Below, piece by piece: positions 45,084 through 54,055 of a stretch of DNA of 64,000 nucleotides. The notes beneath the pieces were generated by a model that did not search any database, was not told the origin of the DNA, and saw nothing but the letters and a program-made list of their open reading frames with translations. This DNA is from Gracilibacillus dipsosauri. Its GTDB lineage: Bacteria; Bacillota; Bacilli; Bacillales; Amphibacillaceae. The stretch is from contig NZ_QGTD01000008.1 in assembly GCF_003176895.1 (NCBI RefSeq), forward strand, positions 248,001 to 312,000. Reading direction: 5' to 3'. Each line of letters opens with the position of its first letter. Position 1 is the first letter of the stretch. Position numbers and translations under genes: made by a program.

Positions 45084-45926
45084 ATGCATACGATGTGGAA
45101 AGGTACGATAAGCTTCGGTTTAGTTAATATTCCGGTTAGTCTTCATTCCGCAACAGAGAACAAGGATATTTCTCTACGAAATCTTCATAAGGAATGTCAT
45201 TCCCCATTAAAATATGAGAAAGTTTGTCCTGTTTGTGATAAGGAAGTAGGGAATGAAGATATTGTGAAGGGCTTTGAGTACACAACCAATAAATTTGTTA
45301 TTTTAGAGGAAGAAGATTTAAAGGCGATTAAGGACGAAAAACAGGATAAAACTGTTGAAATCATGGATTTTATAAAATTAGAAGAAATTGATCCGATTTA
45401 TTTTGATAGGAGTTATTATCTTTCACCAAATGAAGGTGGTACCAAAGCATATGCGTTATTACGAGAAGCTTTAAAAGATACGAAGAAAATCGGATTAGCT
45501 AAAATCACGATTCGTTCAAAGGAGCATTTAGCGATCATTCGTTTTTATCAAAACACACTTGTGATGGAAACCATTTATTTTCCTGATGAAGTGAGAGATT
45601 TTAAAGAGGTACCAAATGTTCCGGAAGAAACCGATGTAGCCGGAAAAGAACTTGATACGGCTAAAATGCTTATAGATCAATTAACAACAGAATTTGAACC
45701 GACCAAATATAAGGATGAATATCGTTCTGCATTACTTGAACTGATCGAGCGCAAGAAGAATGGTGAGGAGATCTCAACAGCGAAGGAACCGAAGAAAAAG
45801 GACAATGTAACAGATCTTATGGAAGCATTGGAGAAATCATTAAAGAAAACGAAAACTACTCAGAAGAAAGGTACAAAACGGAAGACAACCACCAAAAAGA
45901 AAAAATCGACGACAAAGACAGGATAA
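45084..45926 (+). CDS. ku: Ku protein (non-homologous end joining)
   Basis: 280 residues. It starts MHTMWKGTISFGLVNIPVSL, the prokaryotic Ku signature, and keeps the ring-forming core to about 230. A Lys/Thr-rich tail (about 238–280) probably binds DNA. Ku homodimers thread onto broken ends and recruit LigD, whose gene is divergent. The next gene is sspH after 18 nt, so expression in the forespore is likely, as in B. subtilis ykoV. Confidence 0.95.
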   Translation: MHTMWKGTISFGLVNIPVSLHSATENKDISLRNLHKECHSPLKYEKVCPVCDKEVGNEDIVKGFEYTTNKFVILEEEDLKAIKDEKQDKTVEIMDFIKLEEIDPIYFDRSYYLSPNEGGTKAYALLREALKDTKKIGLAKITIRSKEHLAIIRFYQNTLVMETIYFPDEVRDFKEVPNVPEETDVAGKELDTAKMLIDQLTTEFEPTKYKDEYRSALLELIERKKNGEEISTAKEPKKKDNVTDLMEALEKSLKKTKTTQKKGTKRKTTTKKKKSTTKTG

Positions 45927-45944
45927 TAAGAAGGAGGTTAGACG

Positions 45945-46124
45945 ATGGATGCCAAAAGAGCACAAGAAATTGCGAATGCAAGCGAAATGTGTCAAGTTAC
46001 TTATAATGGGACAAATGTCTATATTGAACATGTCGACCAAAATAGTGGAAAAGCGACTGTTCATCCATTAAATAATAAAACAAGCAAATGGAGTGTAACA
46101 GTAGACGAGCTATTAGAACAATAA
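45945..46124 (+). CDS. sspH: Small acid-soluble spore protein H
   Basis: 59 residues with the SspH pattern: KRAQEI at the start, VTYNGTNVYIEHVD in the middle and VTVDELLE at the end. SspH is a minor spore-core protein made under forespore control. The AAGGAGG ribosome site at 45931–45937 is perfect. It follows ku by 18 nt and precedes a terminator, so ku–sspH is one unit. Short of the usual ORF cutoffs. Confidence 0.9.
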   Translation: MDAKRAQEIANASEMCQVTYNGTNVYIEHVDQNSGKATVHPLNNKTSKWSVTVDELLEQ

Positions 46125-46129
46125 AAAAG

Positions 46130-46176
46130 AAAACTCGGCATTACAAAAACTTAACAAAACTAATGCCGAGTTTTTT
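46130..46176. terminator. Bidirectional terminator after sspH
   Basis: AAACTCGGCATTA pairs with TAATGCCGAGTTT, with T-runs on both strands; it separates the ku–sspH unit from convergent comER. Confidence 0.9.
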
Positions 46177-46217
46177 ATATAGAAATACTATCCATATCTA
46201 GTAAACTGTAGTATAAT

Positions 46218-47042
46218 TTAGGAGTAGTGAATGGAAGATTGTATATGTGCTTTTTCTGTGTGAAACTTTTCATGTGTTCCCTTAATTAAATGATGAAAAG
46301 GATTATCTGTATGAGCCTCTATCGCTGCTATACCAACCCCTGTAATACCACCCTTTACACAAACCTTTTCGATTAATTCCGGTAATGTAAATTGTTCTGT
46401 TGCTAGAAGCTTTCCAAAGCCAATAAACATTTTCTCCATTAGCAATGTGGCATCTTCTTTTGTGATTTCCGTTAATTCATTTGCATTCTCAATAAAACTT
46501 TGAGCTAAAAAGGCGAAAAATGCTGGTCCACAAGAAACAATATCAGAAGAAATCCTCACAATATCTTCCTTTATCTCCAGTGGTTCCGAAAAACTTCGAC
46601 ATCTCTTGATAAAAAGTTGCTTACGATCATGATCGATCTTTTCACTAAATGTTAGAAGTGAGACACCAGCAAGGGCTTGATTTGTAATGCTCGGAATCAT
46701 TCTGGCTACCTGACAATCGACAAGGCTTTCAATCTCCTGAACAGATACCGGGCTTGTAATGGACACTAACAAATGATGTTGATTGAGTCGATGACTGATC
46801 TCTTTTAATAATGGAACCATATCCACTGGCTTTACACAGATAAATACAGTATCTACTGAGTCAATCAGTGTAAACGGATCATCTTTCACCTGGATATGAG
46901 GATATGTTTCCTTCAGCTCATATGCTCGCTCAACTGTTCGATTGGTTACAAATAAGTCTCTTTGATCCAATAACTTAGATTGTAGAAAGGCATGTATTAA
47001 TACCTTTCCCATATTTCCCGTTCCGATGATTCCCCATTTCAA
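46218..47042 (-). CDS. comER: Late competence protein ComER (ProC-like)
   Basis: 274 residues related to pyrroline-5-carboxylate reductase. NAD(P)-binding WGIIGTGNMG at the N-terminus, CVKPVD near 73, and the C-terminal GGITGVGIAAIE block. The TTG at 47042 is preferred: GGGAGG lies upstream and the product starts directly at the dinucleotide fold. The longer frame to 47093 adds 17 residues of no known meaning. It is divergent from comEA as in B. subtilis. ComER is not required for DNA uptake; its enzymatic role is uncertain, with links to sporulation/biofilm reported in the family. Confidence 0.9.
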   Translation of the reverse strand: MKWGIIGTGNMGKVLIHAFLQSKLLDQRDLFVTNRTVERAYELKETYPHIQVKDDPFTLIDSVDTVFICVKPVDMVPLLKEISHRLNQHHLLVSITSPVSVQEIESLVDCQVARMIPSITNQALAGVSLLTFSEKIDHDRKQLFIKRCRSFSEPLEIKEDIVRISSDIVSCGPAFFAFLAQSFIENANELTEITKEDATLLMEKMFIGFGKLLATEQFTLPELIEKVCVKGGITGVGIAAIEAHTDNPFHHLIKGTHEKFHTEKAHIQSSIHYS

Positions 47043-47147
47043 TGTATTCGCCTCCCGCTTTTGTTTCAGTTTCCCACTTAGTGAAGGAAACAATCTTACC
47101 TTATTTTTATGATTAACTATACCATTCTATGATAAGGGGCTGATAAT

Positions 47148-47738
47148 ATGTATTGGTTAAAAAAATACTGGTATTTTGCTGTAATCATATTGGTTGTAGC
47201 TATTTGGATATACGTCAATCCTAGTGATACAAACCAATCAGAGAATTTTATAATGACAGAAAATACCGAAACAACTGTTGAAGAAATCGATCGTATAGAA
47301 AAGGGGAATGAAGAGCAAGTAGTCATGGTCGATGTGAAGGGTGAAATAGCAAAACCAGGCGTTTATCAAATGGAAGCAGTAGACAGAGTTCAGGATGTGA
47401 TAAAGATCGCAGGAGGTTTAACTAAAAAAGGAGATCCGTCCGCAATAAACATGGCTGAACGTGTTTATGATGAGATGGTGATCATAATACCAAAGAAGGG
47501 AGAAGAGGGGAGTATTGGAGCTCAATCGGCAGTTCAATCAGACGGGAAAATTAAAATCAATACGGCTACAAAGGAAGAAATCATGCAAATACCAGGTATT
47601 GGGGAGGTAAAGGCAAATGCGATGATCGATTTCCGTGAGACGAATGGAAGGTTTGAAAAAATAGAGGACCTAACAAAGGTTAATGGTATTGGTGAAAAAA
47701 CACTAGATAACATTCGCGATTTTGTTCAAATTCCTTAG
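47148..47738 (+). CDS. comEA: ComEA, membrane DNA receptor of competence
   Basis: 196 residues. A membrane helix (about 7–23) and a linker are followed by an SLBB domain (VMVDVKGEIAKPGVYQM, about 60–120) and a C-terminal helix–hairpin–helix pair (INTATKEEIMQIPGIGEVKANAMIDFR ... VNGIGEKTLDNI) that binds double-stranded DNA. The layout is complete. ATG at 47148; the ribosome site is GGGG, modest. First gene of comEA-comEB-comEC. Confidence 0.95.
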   Translation: MYWLKKYWYFAVIILVVAIWIYVNPSDTNQSENFIMTENTETTVEEIDRIEKGNEEQVVMVDVKGEIAKPGVYQMEAVDRVQDVIKIAGGLTKKGDPSAINMAERVYDEMVIIIPKKGEEGSIGAQSAVQSDGKIKINTATKEEIMQIPGIGEVKANAMIDFRETNGRFEKIEDLTKVNGIGEKTLDNIRDFVQIP

Positions 47739-47811
47739 CTCTTATTGACGCTTGTACAAGGAATCGGTACACTTTAAAAGATAGAAGTTTGAAAAACGAG
47801 GAGTGTAACCA

Positions 47812-48273
47812 ATGGAAAGAATCTCATGGCATCAATATTTTATGGCACAAAGCCATTTGCTAGCATTAAGAAGTACGTGTGAGCGTTTAATGGTAGGGGC
47901 AACAATCGTTAGAGATAAACGTATTATTGCTGGAGGATACAATGGTAGTGTGTCAGGTAGTGTCCATTGCATTGATGAAGGCTGTTATGTGATTGATGGA
48001 CATTGTGTGAGAACGGTTCATGCAGAAATGAATGCCCTTCTTCAATGTGCTAAATTCGGAGCACCGACTGAAGGTGCTGAGATTTATGTGACACATTTTC
48101 CTTGTCTTAATTGTTGTAAAGCAATTATTCAAAGTGGCATCAAAACCGTTTACTATGCAGCCGATTATAAAAATCATCCTTATGCTATTGAACTTTTTGA
48201 AGAGGCAAATGTAAAGGTGGAAAAAGTAGAGCTTGATCATCATACTATTGAGCTTATTCCAACTGTAAAATAA
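47812..48273 (+). CDS. comEB: ComEB, dCMP deaminase family
   Basis: 153 residues. Zinc site HAEMNALLQC and PCLNCCK, typical of deoxycytidylate deaminase, which makes dUMP for thymidylate synthesis. The gene is in the comE operon but the product is not known to be needed for DNA uptake. Start ATG with GAGGAG about 8 nt before it. Confidence 0.94.
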   Translation: MERISWHQYFMAQSHLLALRSTCERLMVGATIVRDKRIIAGGYNGSVSGSVHCIDEGCYVIDGHCVRTVHAEMNALLQCAKFGAPTEGAEIYVTHFPCLNCCKAIIQSGIKTVYYAADYKNHPYAIELFEEANVKVEKVELDHHTIELIPTVK

Positions 48274-48294
48274 AATCTGATAGGAGGAGAAGGT

Positions 48295-50586
48295 TTGCTT
48301 GCTTGGATTCATTGGTTTGTGATTATTTATGTAATAGCGGTTTTTGCTAGAATGGATCAGAGTCCTTGGATCGTCCTCCTTCTTATCCCTCCTTTGATCT
48401 ATTTTGTACGAACCCACAGAATGCCTCTCTGGTTAGTCTTTTCCTTACTCCTATGCTTTATTTTCTTCTATAATCAAACTCCTTCAACGGATAGACAAAA
48501 TCTGGATTCCTCCCATAAGTCAATGATTCAGGGTGATATTATTTCTGAAGTCAACAAAACAGATACATATGTTTCTTTTTTGCTTAAAGAATATAGAAGC
48601 ACCAACAAAGTGAAGGTTCAACTATTTCATCAAAACGAAAGAGCAGAAGATTTATTTATCCAAAAATTAAATAGGGGAAGTAGATGTCAACTAGTCGGTA
48701 CATTTCAGGAGATGATAACAGCTACAAATCCTGGTCAGTTTGATTATCAACACTATTTGCATAATCAAGGCATAAGTAGTCAATTTCTAATTAATGATAG
48801 TACGGCATCGAATTGTAGCGAATCATCCTTTTATCAAATGCTTTATAATGCTCGAAATCAACTTTTGGAGCATCTGGGGGGTTACGTCAATCCTTTCACT
48901 TTTTCTTGGATCAATGCACTTCTATTTGGCAACAAAGATTTGTTATCAGATGAAACGATTACGTTGTTTCAAGATTGGAATCTTTCTCACTTATTAGCAA
49001 TCTCTGGATTGCATGTTGGATTACTGATGACCTGTCTCTACTTTTTTGGCTTGTATATCGTAAAACTATCCGTAGAACGTATGCAGCTTATCCTCTTCTT
49101 ATTTCTACCAATATATCCTCTTCTCTCTGGAGCTGCGCCTTCTGTATGGCGGGCAAGCCTTTTAGCATTGTTCCTGCTCGTGCTTCGAAAACTAAAGATA
49201 AAGCTCCCTACAACCAGTATACTAAGCATCGTCTTTTTTGTTATGGTGCTGACAAATCCTTATCATGTGTATTCTATTGCGTTTCAATTTAGTTTTATTG
49301 TTACGTATGCGATTTTGTTCTCTCGAAAGCTCCTATCAGGTGATATTGGATTTGTTTGGATTTCTCTACGGATTAGCTTTATCAGTCTCATGGTATTATT
49401 GCCTATTCAAATACAATTATTTTATCAATTCCAACCATTGTCTGTTTTAGTTAATTTAATAGTTGTCCCATATTTTACACTGTTTGTTTTACCTTTTTTA
49501 TTGTTAATTTGTTTCAGTGCGATGATCCCTTCGTTTCTTCCGATATGGTCTCATGTATTTCAATTTATTCATTCCCATTTTCTAACATTGATGCGTTTGA
49601 TTGATGAAGCCATTTCATGGTCTTGGACGATTGGCCAAATACCTAATCCATTGATAATTGGATACTATATTTGTTTGTTATTATTTTTACTTTATTTTGA
49701 GCAGGGAAAACAAATAAGAGCTTTTAGTTATGGTCTTGGGTTAGCGGTTTGCTTAGTATTAGCATCAATCCTTCCCTATCTTAATCCTTATGGATCAATC
49801 ACCACACTTGATATTGGTCAAGGAGATGCTATTGTTATTGAATATCCCTATCGAAGAGGTGTCGTTATCATAGATGCGGGAGGTAAACTAAAGAAGCATT
49901 TTACTGAACCTTCTAGTGATGTCTATGATCAGATTATAGATGCATTTCTTCGGTATCGTGGTATAAGCGCGGTGGATGCCATGATCCTTTCCCATGCTGA
50001 TCATGATCATATTGGAAGTGTTCCTTATATTCTTGACGATTATCAAGTGGATTACCTTATCACTTCCCCTTATTTTGATCAGAATTTGCTCAAACAATAT
50101 CGTGAAAAGAATAAGCATTTTCAACATATAGAGGGGGAAGAGGGAAATAAATTACGTATTAAGGATCATATCTTTCATGTGCTGCATCCCTCTCTGGATA
50201 ATGGTGATAAAAATGAAAATTCATTGGTTCTATATAGTAAATTTGGTGAGTTTAATTGGTTATTTACAGGAGATATCGGAGAAAAAAGTGAGCAATATTT
50301 AGCCTCGAACTATCCGTCTCTTCCTGTTGATGTTCTAAAAGTAGCTCATCATGGAAGTCATACATCTAGTTCTATTCCTTTTATTGAACAAATACAGCCT
50401 GAGGTAGGCATCATTTCTGTAGGAAGAAACAATGGCTATGGTCATCCTCATCCTAAAGTATTAAGGACATTGAAAAGAAGAAAGGTTCGAGTTTTTCGGA
50501 CAGATAGGATGGGGGCGATTACTTTCCAATATGATGGAACCATTTCAACCTTTCTTCCATATGATAATGTAAAGTCTAAACGATAG
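48295..50586 (+). CDS. comEC: ComEC/Rec2 DNA uptake channel
   Basis: 763 residues. N-terminal helices and an OB-like DUF4131 domain (about 60–180) are followed by the Competence membrane domain (about 190–490, SHLLAISGLHVGLL motif) and a C-terminal metallo-beta-lactamase domain (TLDIGQGDAIVI, LSHADHDHIGS, FTGDIG, VAHHGSHTS). It passes single-stranded DNA into the cytoplasm; the C-terminal domain is a candidate nuclease that removes the second strand. Start TTG at 48295 with GGAGGAGAAGG upstream. The ComEC frame is intact. Confidence 0.96.
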   Translation: MLAWIHWFVIIYVIAVFARMDQSPWIVLLLIPPLIYFVRTHRMPLWLVFSLLLCFIFFYNQTPSTDRQNLDSSHKSMIQGDIISEVNKTDTYVSFLLKEYRSTNKVKVQLFHQNERAEDLFIQKLNRGSRCQLVGTFQEMITATNPGQFDYQHYLHNQGISSQFLINDSTASNCSESSFYQMLYNARNQLLEHLGGYVNPFTFSWINALLFGNKDLLSDETITLFQDWNLSHLLAISGLHVGLLMTCLYFFGLYIVKLSVERMQLILFLFLPIYPLLSGAAPSVWRASLLALFLLVLRKLKIKLPTTSILSIVFFVMVLTNPYHVYSIAFQFSFIVTYAILFSRKLLSGDIGFVWISLRISFISLMVLLPIQIQLFYQFQPLSVLVNLIVVPYFTLFVLPFLLLICFSAMIPSFLPIWSHVFQFIHSHFLTLMRLIDEAISWSWTIGQIPNPLIIGYYICLLLFLLYFEQGKQIRAFSYGLGLAVCLVLASILPYLNPYGSITTLDIGQGDAIVIEYPYRRGVVIIDAGGKLKKHFTEPSSDVYDQIIDAFLRYRGISAVDAMILSHADHDHIGSVPYILDDYQVDYLITSPYFDQNLLKQYREKNKHFQHIEGEEGNKLRIKDHIFHVLHPSLDNGDKNENSLVLYSKFGEFNWLFTGDIGEKSEQYLASNYPSLPVDVLKVAHHGSHTSSSIPFIEQIQPEVGIISVGRNNGYGHPHPKVLRTLKRRKVRVFRTDRMGAITFQYDGTISTFLPYDNVKSKR

Positions 50587-50712
50587 AATTTTTATTGATA
50601 TTTCCTCTATTTTCTATACCTGTATAGTATAATTTCACCATGCTAGAAGGTGCTGAAAAGTACGTAAGCAAAAAGAAGTAAGTTTAGCGAAATCATTGGT
50701 TTTGTCTAAATT

Positions 50713-50740
50713 AAAAAAACGAGACTTTTTGTCTCGCTTT
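50713..50740 (-). terminator. Terminator of yqzM (also usable by comEC)
   Basis: A stem GCGAGAC/GTCTCGT around AAAAA with seven T on the minus strand, starting at the yqzM stop codon. The plus strand has a shorter T-run. Confidence 0.8.
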
Positions 50741-50874
50741 TAAGAACCAATGGCATCAAATATAACCGCAATAAAGAAAATAATCATGAAAAATAGAAAT
50801 GAAAAAATAAAACCAGCAGCTGCATCAAAAAGGTCATGACGCTTGGATTGAACTTCTTTTTCGAATTCGTTCAT
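50740..50874 (-). CDS. yqzM: YqzM family small membrane protein
   Basis: 44 residues: start MNEFEKEVQSKRHDLFDAA, then one membrane helix and the end FDAIGS. Length and both ends correspond to B. subtilis YqzM, which occupies the same spot between comEC and holA on the opposite strand. Function unknown. AAGGAGG lies 8 nt before the ATG. Below ORF-finder length. Confidence 0.88.
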   Translation of the reverse strand: MNEFEKEVQSKRHDLFDAAAGFIFSFLFFMIIFFIAVIFDAIGS

Positions 50875-50978
50875 AATAGCATACCTCCTTATTTCAAAAA
50901 AATAGTTCCTTCATTCTACAGGATTCCCTTACTTAGCAAGAGTTAACACCAATATAATTCATCAATACGGTCAATCTA

Positions 50979-51083
50979 TATAATAAGAAAAACATCGTAG
51001 CTTCGTTAGTTACCCGGGGCTAATGAAGTTGCGTTAATATAGATTGCGAAGGGAAGGTACTTTTCTTTCCCTTCTTTATTTTT
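50979..51083 (+). ncRNA. Candidate structured small RNA upstream of holA
   Basis: A −10 TATAAT (50979–50984, weak −35) would start an RNA near 50992. It folds a first hairpin CTTCGTTAG/CTAATGAAG (51001–51028, with CCC/GGG inside) and ends at a terminator hairpin GAAGGGAA/TTCCCTTC (51048–51074) with a T-rich tail. No ORF lies inside. The rest of 50875–51303 shows nothing else. It could be an independent sRNA of about 90 nt. Confidence 0.4.
51048..51083 (+). terminator. Terminator hairpin upstream of holA
   Basis: An 8-bp GC-containing stem, 11-nt loop and TTTATTTTT tail. No gene on the plus strand ends here, which is the main support for a small RNA. Confidence 0.65.
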
Positions 51084-51303
51084 GTCGATACAATTTAAGC
51101 ACTTCCATTCAACCCAAAGTGCTGTTAAGCCCAATGTATATCTAATATAGTGGTTTTTTGGACTTCTGTTTCAAAAGTATGTAATCAATGAAGAAACCTT
51201 TTCTTAACATGAATCTTATTATACAATAAAACATATTTGTTTTTTTTTCAACACTTATTATACGTATATAATGGAATTTTTTATACATATTGGAGATGGA
51301 ATC

Positions 51304-52344
51304 ATGAGTTATTTAAATGTAATGGAACAAATAAAAAAGGGTCAATTTTCTCCTGTTTACTACATGCATGGAACAGAAACCTATATGATGGAAGCAGTTA
51401 AACAATCCCTTTTAAAGCATAGTATTGAGGAGGAAGACAGGGATACAAATGTGTCATTATATGACCTGGAGGAAATATCGATTCAAGATGTGATTAATGA
51501 TACAAATACATTTCCCTTTTTAGGTGAAAAAAAATTAGTGATCGCCACTAATGCTAGCTTTTTGAAAGCAAAACCACCTAATCTTGATTTCACTCATCAA
51601 ATAGAGACATTAATTAATTATATACAGAATCCAGCACCATATAGCATTCTTGTTTTAATAGCACCATATGAAAAAGTGGACGAAAGAAAGAAAGTAGTGA
51701 AACAATTAAAGAAGGAAGCAACTGTTATTTCTTGTGAACCGTTAAAAGAATGGAATATGAAAGAAGCCATTGAGAAGATTGCACAGGAGCATCAAGTAAT
51801 TGTAAAGGAAGAGGTTGTGGAATATATACTGGAGGAAATAGGTACTAATCTGATGATAATAAGCTCCGAAATGGAAAAATTAGCGTTATATGTTGGTCCT
51901 GGCAATACGATTCGATTGGAAGAAGCAGAATTACTTCTTTCACATCAAGAAAATAGTACTGGCTTAAAATTAGTGGATGCCATTATTGAAAGTGATCTTG
52001 CAAAAGCAATTCATATCGCAAAAGATTTAGAAAAGATGAATGAAGACCCGATTGCACTTGTAGCTCTTGTTTCTTCTCAATTTCGAACATTGTTACATGT
52101 CAAATCATTGAAGCAAAAAGGATATAGTCAGCAGCAAATCGTAGGTCAACTTAAGATACATCCTTATGTTGCAAAGCTTTCTTTAAATAGGCAACAAAAA
52201 TTTACCAAAGAAGAACTTCACCAAGCATTAACCATTCTTGCAGAAACTGATGCCCAAATTAAAACAGGAAAGGTTGATAAATCACTTGGCCTAGAACTTT
52301 TACTATACCAAATAATTCAGTTACGCCAAACGACAAGAGTATAA
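51304..52344 (+). CDS. holA: DNA polymerase III subunit delta
   Basis: 346 residues. It begins MSYLNVMEQIKKGQFSPVYYMHGTETYMMEAV, the HolA N-terminal nucleotide-binding-like fold (YqeN), with the usual C-terminal helical bundle (SLKQKGYSQQQIVGQLKIHPYVAKL, near 275). Delta opens the sliding clamp within the loader complex. The ATG at 51304 follows TTGGAG with 7-nt spacing; the in-frame ATG at 51271 has no ribosome site. Confidence 0.93.
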   Translation: MSYLNVMEQIKKGQFSPVYYMHGTETYMMEAVKQSLLKHSIEEEDRDTNVSLYDLEEISIQDVINDTNTFPFLGEKKLVIATNASFLKAKPPNLDFTHQIETLINYIQNPAPYSILVLIAPYEKVDERKKVVKQLKKEATVISCEPLKEWNMKEAIEKIAQEHQVIVKEEVVEYILEEIGTNLMIISSEMEKLALYVGPGNTIRLEEAELLLSHQENSTGLKLVDAIIESDLAKAIHIAKDLEKMNEDPIALVALVSSQFRTLLHVKSLKQKGYSQQQIVGQLKIHPYVAKLSLNRQQKFTKEELHQALTILAETDAQIKTGKVDKSLGLELLLYQIIQLRQTTRV

Positions 52345-52363
52345 ACAGAAAAAGAAACAAAGC

Positions 52364-52399
52364 AAAAACCTGCTTCCAATATGGGAAGCAGGCTTTTTT
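52364..52399. terminator. Bidirectional terminator between holA and rpsT
   Basis: A 9-bp stem CCTGCTTCC/GGAAGCAGG with T-runs on both strands. Confidence 0.9.
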
Positions 52400-52402
52400 A
52401 CT

Positions 52403-52669
52403 TTAGGCACTTAATTCATTAACTTTTTTCGCTAATCGTGACTTTTGACGATTCCCTTTGTTTTGATGAACTAAACCTTTTCTTACTGCTTTATCAATTT
52501 TTTTCACAGCTGTTTGAAGTGCTACCTTTGCATTTTCGACATCTTTACTTTCCACTAAAGCCTCAACTTTTTTAATATGTGAACGCATATCTGTTTTAAT
52601 GGATTGATTGTGTAAACGGCGATCTTCGTTTGTACGTACACGTTTAATTGCAGATTTAATATTTGCCAT
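52403..52669 (-). CDS. rpsT: 30S ribosomal protein S20
   Basis: 88 residues, Lys/Arg-rich and helical: [21 protein letters not shown] at the start, [17 protein letters not shown] at the end, matching S20. It binds 16S rRNA. The ATG at 52669 follows GGAGGTGAAG; the frame start three codons earlier lies inside that ribosome site. Confidence 0.97.
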   Translation of the reverse strand: MANIKSAIKRVRTNEDRRLHNQSIKTDMRSHIKKVEALVESKDVENAKVALQTAVKKIDKAVRKGLVHQNKGNRQKSRLAKKVNELSA

Positions 52670-52773
52670 TATCTTCACCTCCGTAAGCTTCGTACCATTT
52701 CATTTGTTAGGTCAAAAGACATTTTATCAAAGCTCGTCAAACTTTTCAATAAAAATTATTTCAAAAACTATAT

Positions 52774-52802
52774 GCATCAATTCACAAGAGGCGGTAAAAC
52801 TA
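52774..52802 (+). promoter_or_regulatory. Sigma-F/G-like promoter of gpr
   Basis: GGTAAAACTA at 52793–52802 fits the forespore −10 pattern (GGnnAnAnTA), with GCATC 14 nt upstream as a −35 approximating GYATA. It sits about 40 nt before the gpr start, and gpr is a known forespore gene. Confidence 0.45.
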
Positions 52803-52841
52803 CTTTCAAGTTCAATCATATTTGAAGGAGGAGGACAAAAA

Positions 52842-53933
52842 ATGGAAGAGGAAAAATTTGAAGTCCGTACCGATCTTGCAGTAGAAGCAAAAGATATGTA
52901 TGTAGAGAAAGAAAATCAAACAGAAGATCGTATTAAAGGGGTGAAGATGAAAGAGGAAACCGATGGAAATATTCGGATTTCTTATGTCGAAATTAATGAA
53001 GAAGGCGCAAAGAAAATTGGGAAGAATCCAGGTTCCTATCGAACGGTTTACTCTGATGCGATCAAAAAGCAAGATACTGCACTACAAGAAGAGACCGCCA
53101 AAGTCATGGCAAAGCAACTTAGCGATTTAATGAAAAGAAATAAAATTGATAAGGAAGCTACCGGACTTGTTGTTGGGCTTGGCAACCGAAGTGTTACACC
53201 TGATGCCCTCGGCCCTCTTACGATTGAGAAAGTTTTAGTAACCAATCATTTATTTGAACATGAACCACAATATGTTGCAGATGGCTATCGAAGAGTTGCT
53301 TCAATTAATCCCGGAGTCATGGGTATTACAGGGATTGAAACGAGTGACATCATTAAAGGAGTAATTGATAAACTAAAGCCTGACTTTGTCATCGCAATTG
53401 ATGCTTTAGCTTCTCGTTCCATGGAAAGAGTAAATACGACCATTCAATTATCAGACTCAGGCATCCATCCAGGATCTGGTGTTGGTAATAAACGAAAAGA
53501 ATTGAGCAAGGACACATTAGGAATACCAGTTTTTGCAATTGGAGTTCCAACTGTAGTAGATGCTGTTACCATAACTAGTGATGCAATCGATTATGTATTT
53601 AAACATATAGGCAAAGAATTTCGAGAAAAAGATAACCCCTCTAAATCTTTAACTCCTGCTGGAATGAGCTTTGGAGATCGTTCTTTGTCAGAGGAAGATA
53701 TGCCAAGTGTCGAAAAAAGAGAAAAAATTTTTGGGATGATTGGTTCACTCAATGATCATGAAAAAAGAGCATTAATGCGAGAGGTATTGACTCCACTTGG
53801 TCACAACCTTATGGTCACACCAAAGGAAGTGGATGGCTATATGAAGGACATGGCTCATTTATTGGCACAAGCAATTAATGCTAGTCTCCATGATAAAGTG
53901 ACGATCCGAAATTTCGGTACGTACACTCGTTAG
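52842..53933 (+). CDS. gpr: GPR, spore germination endopeptidase
   Basis: 363 residues, peptidase family A25. The propeptide region has RTDLAVEA near residue 9, and the core has GLGNRSVTPDALGP near 115, ITGIETSDIIKG near 163 and AIDALASRS near 186. It cleaves SASPs at germination after autoactivation. The ATG at 52842 follows GAAGGAGGAGG; the much longer upstream frame overlaps rpsT and is not real. Confidence 0.95.
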   Translation: MEEEKFEVRTDLAVEAKDMYVEKENQTEDRIKGVKMKEETDGNIRISYVEINEEGAKKIGKNPGSYRTVYSDAIKKQDTALQEETAKVMAKQLSDLMKRNKIDKEATGLVVGLGNRSVTPDALGPLTIEKVLVTNHLFEHEPQYVADGYRRVASINPGVMGITGIETSDIIKGVIDKLKPDFVIAIDALASRSMERVNTTIQLSDSGIHPGSGVGNKRKELSKDTLGIPVFAIGVPTVVDAVTITSDAIDYVFKHIGKEFREKDNPSKSLTPAGMSFGDRSLSEEDMPSVEKREKIFGMIGSLNDHEKRALMREVLTPLGHNLMVTPKEVDGYMKDMAHLLAQAINASLHDKVTIRNFGTYTR

Positions 53934-54009
53934 CAGAATAACCTTATCACAAGCTGCTGTAATAATAAAAAAATTCTCGGCAGAAAGGTTCTACTTTCTA
54001 TTGATCGCT

Positions 54010-54017
54010 CATACATT
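54010..54017 (+). promoter_or_regulatory. Sigma-E-like −10 element of spoIIP
   Basis: CATACATT matches the mother-cell sigma-E −10 element (CATACAnT) about 40 nt upstream of the spoIIP ATG. The −35 is weak. SpoIIP is a sigma-E-dependent gene in B. subtilis. Confidence 0.35.
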
Positions 54018-54055
54018 CTAGTAAATGTAATAGAGCTAATAGAAAGGGGAACAAC

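Noticed and set aside
47953-48417. Reverse-strand ORF of 154 codons across comEB/comEC
   Set aside because: It overlaps two well-supported genes and shows no family resemblance.
52608-52841. Long upstream extension of the gpr frame, overlapping rpsT
   Set aside because: It lacks a ribosome site and overlaps rpsT on the other strand; the ATG at 52842 has a perfect site and gives the family length.
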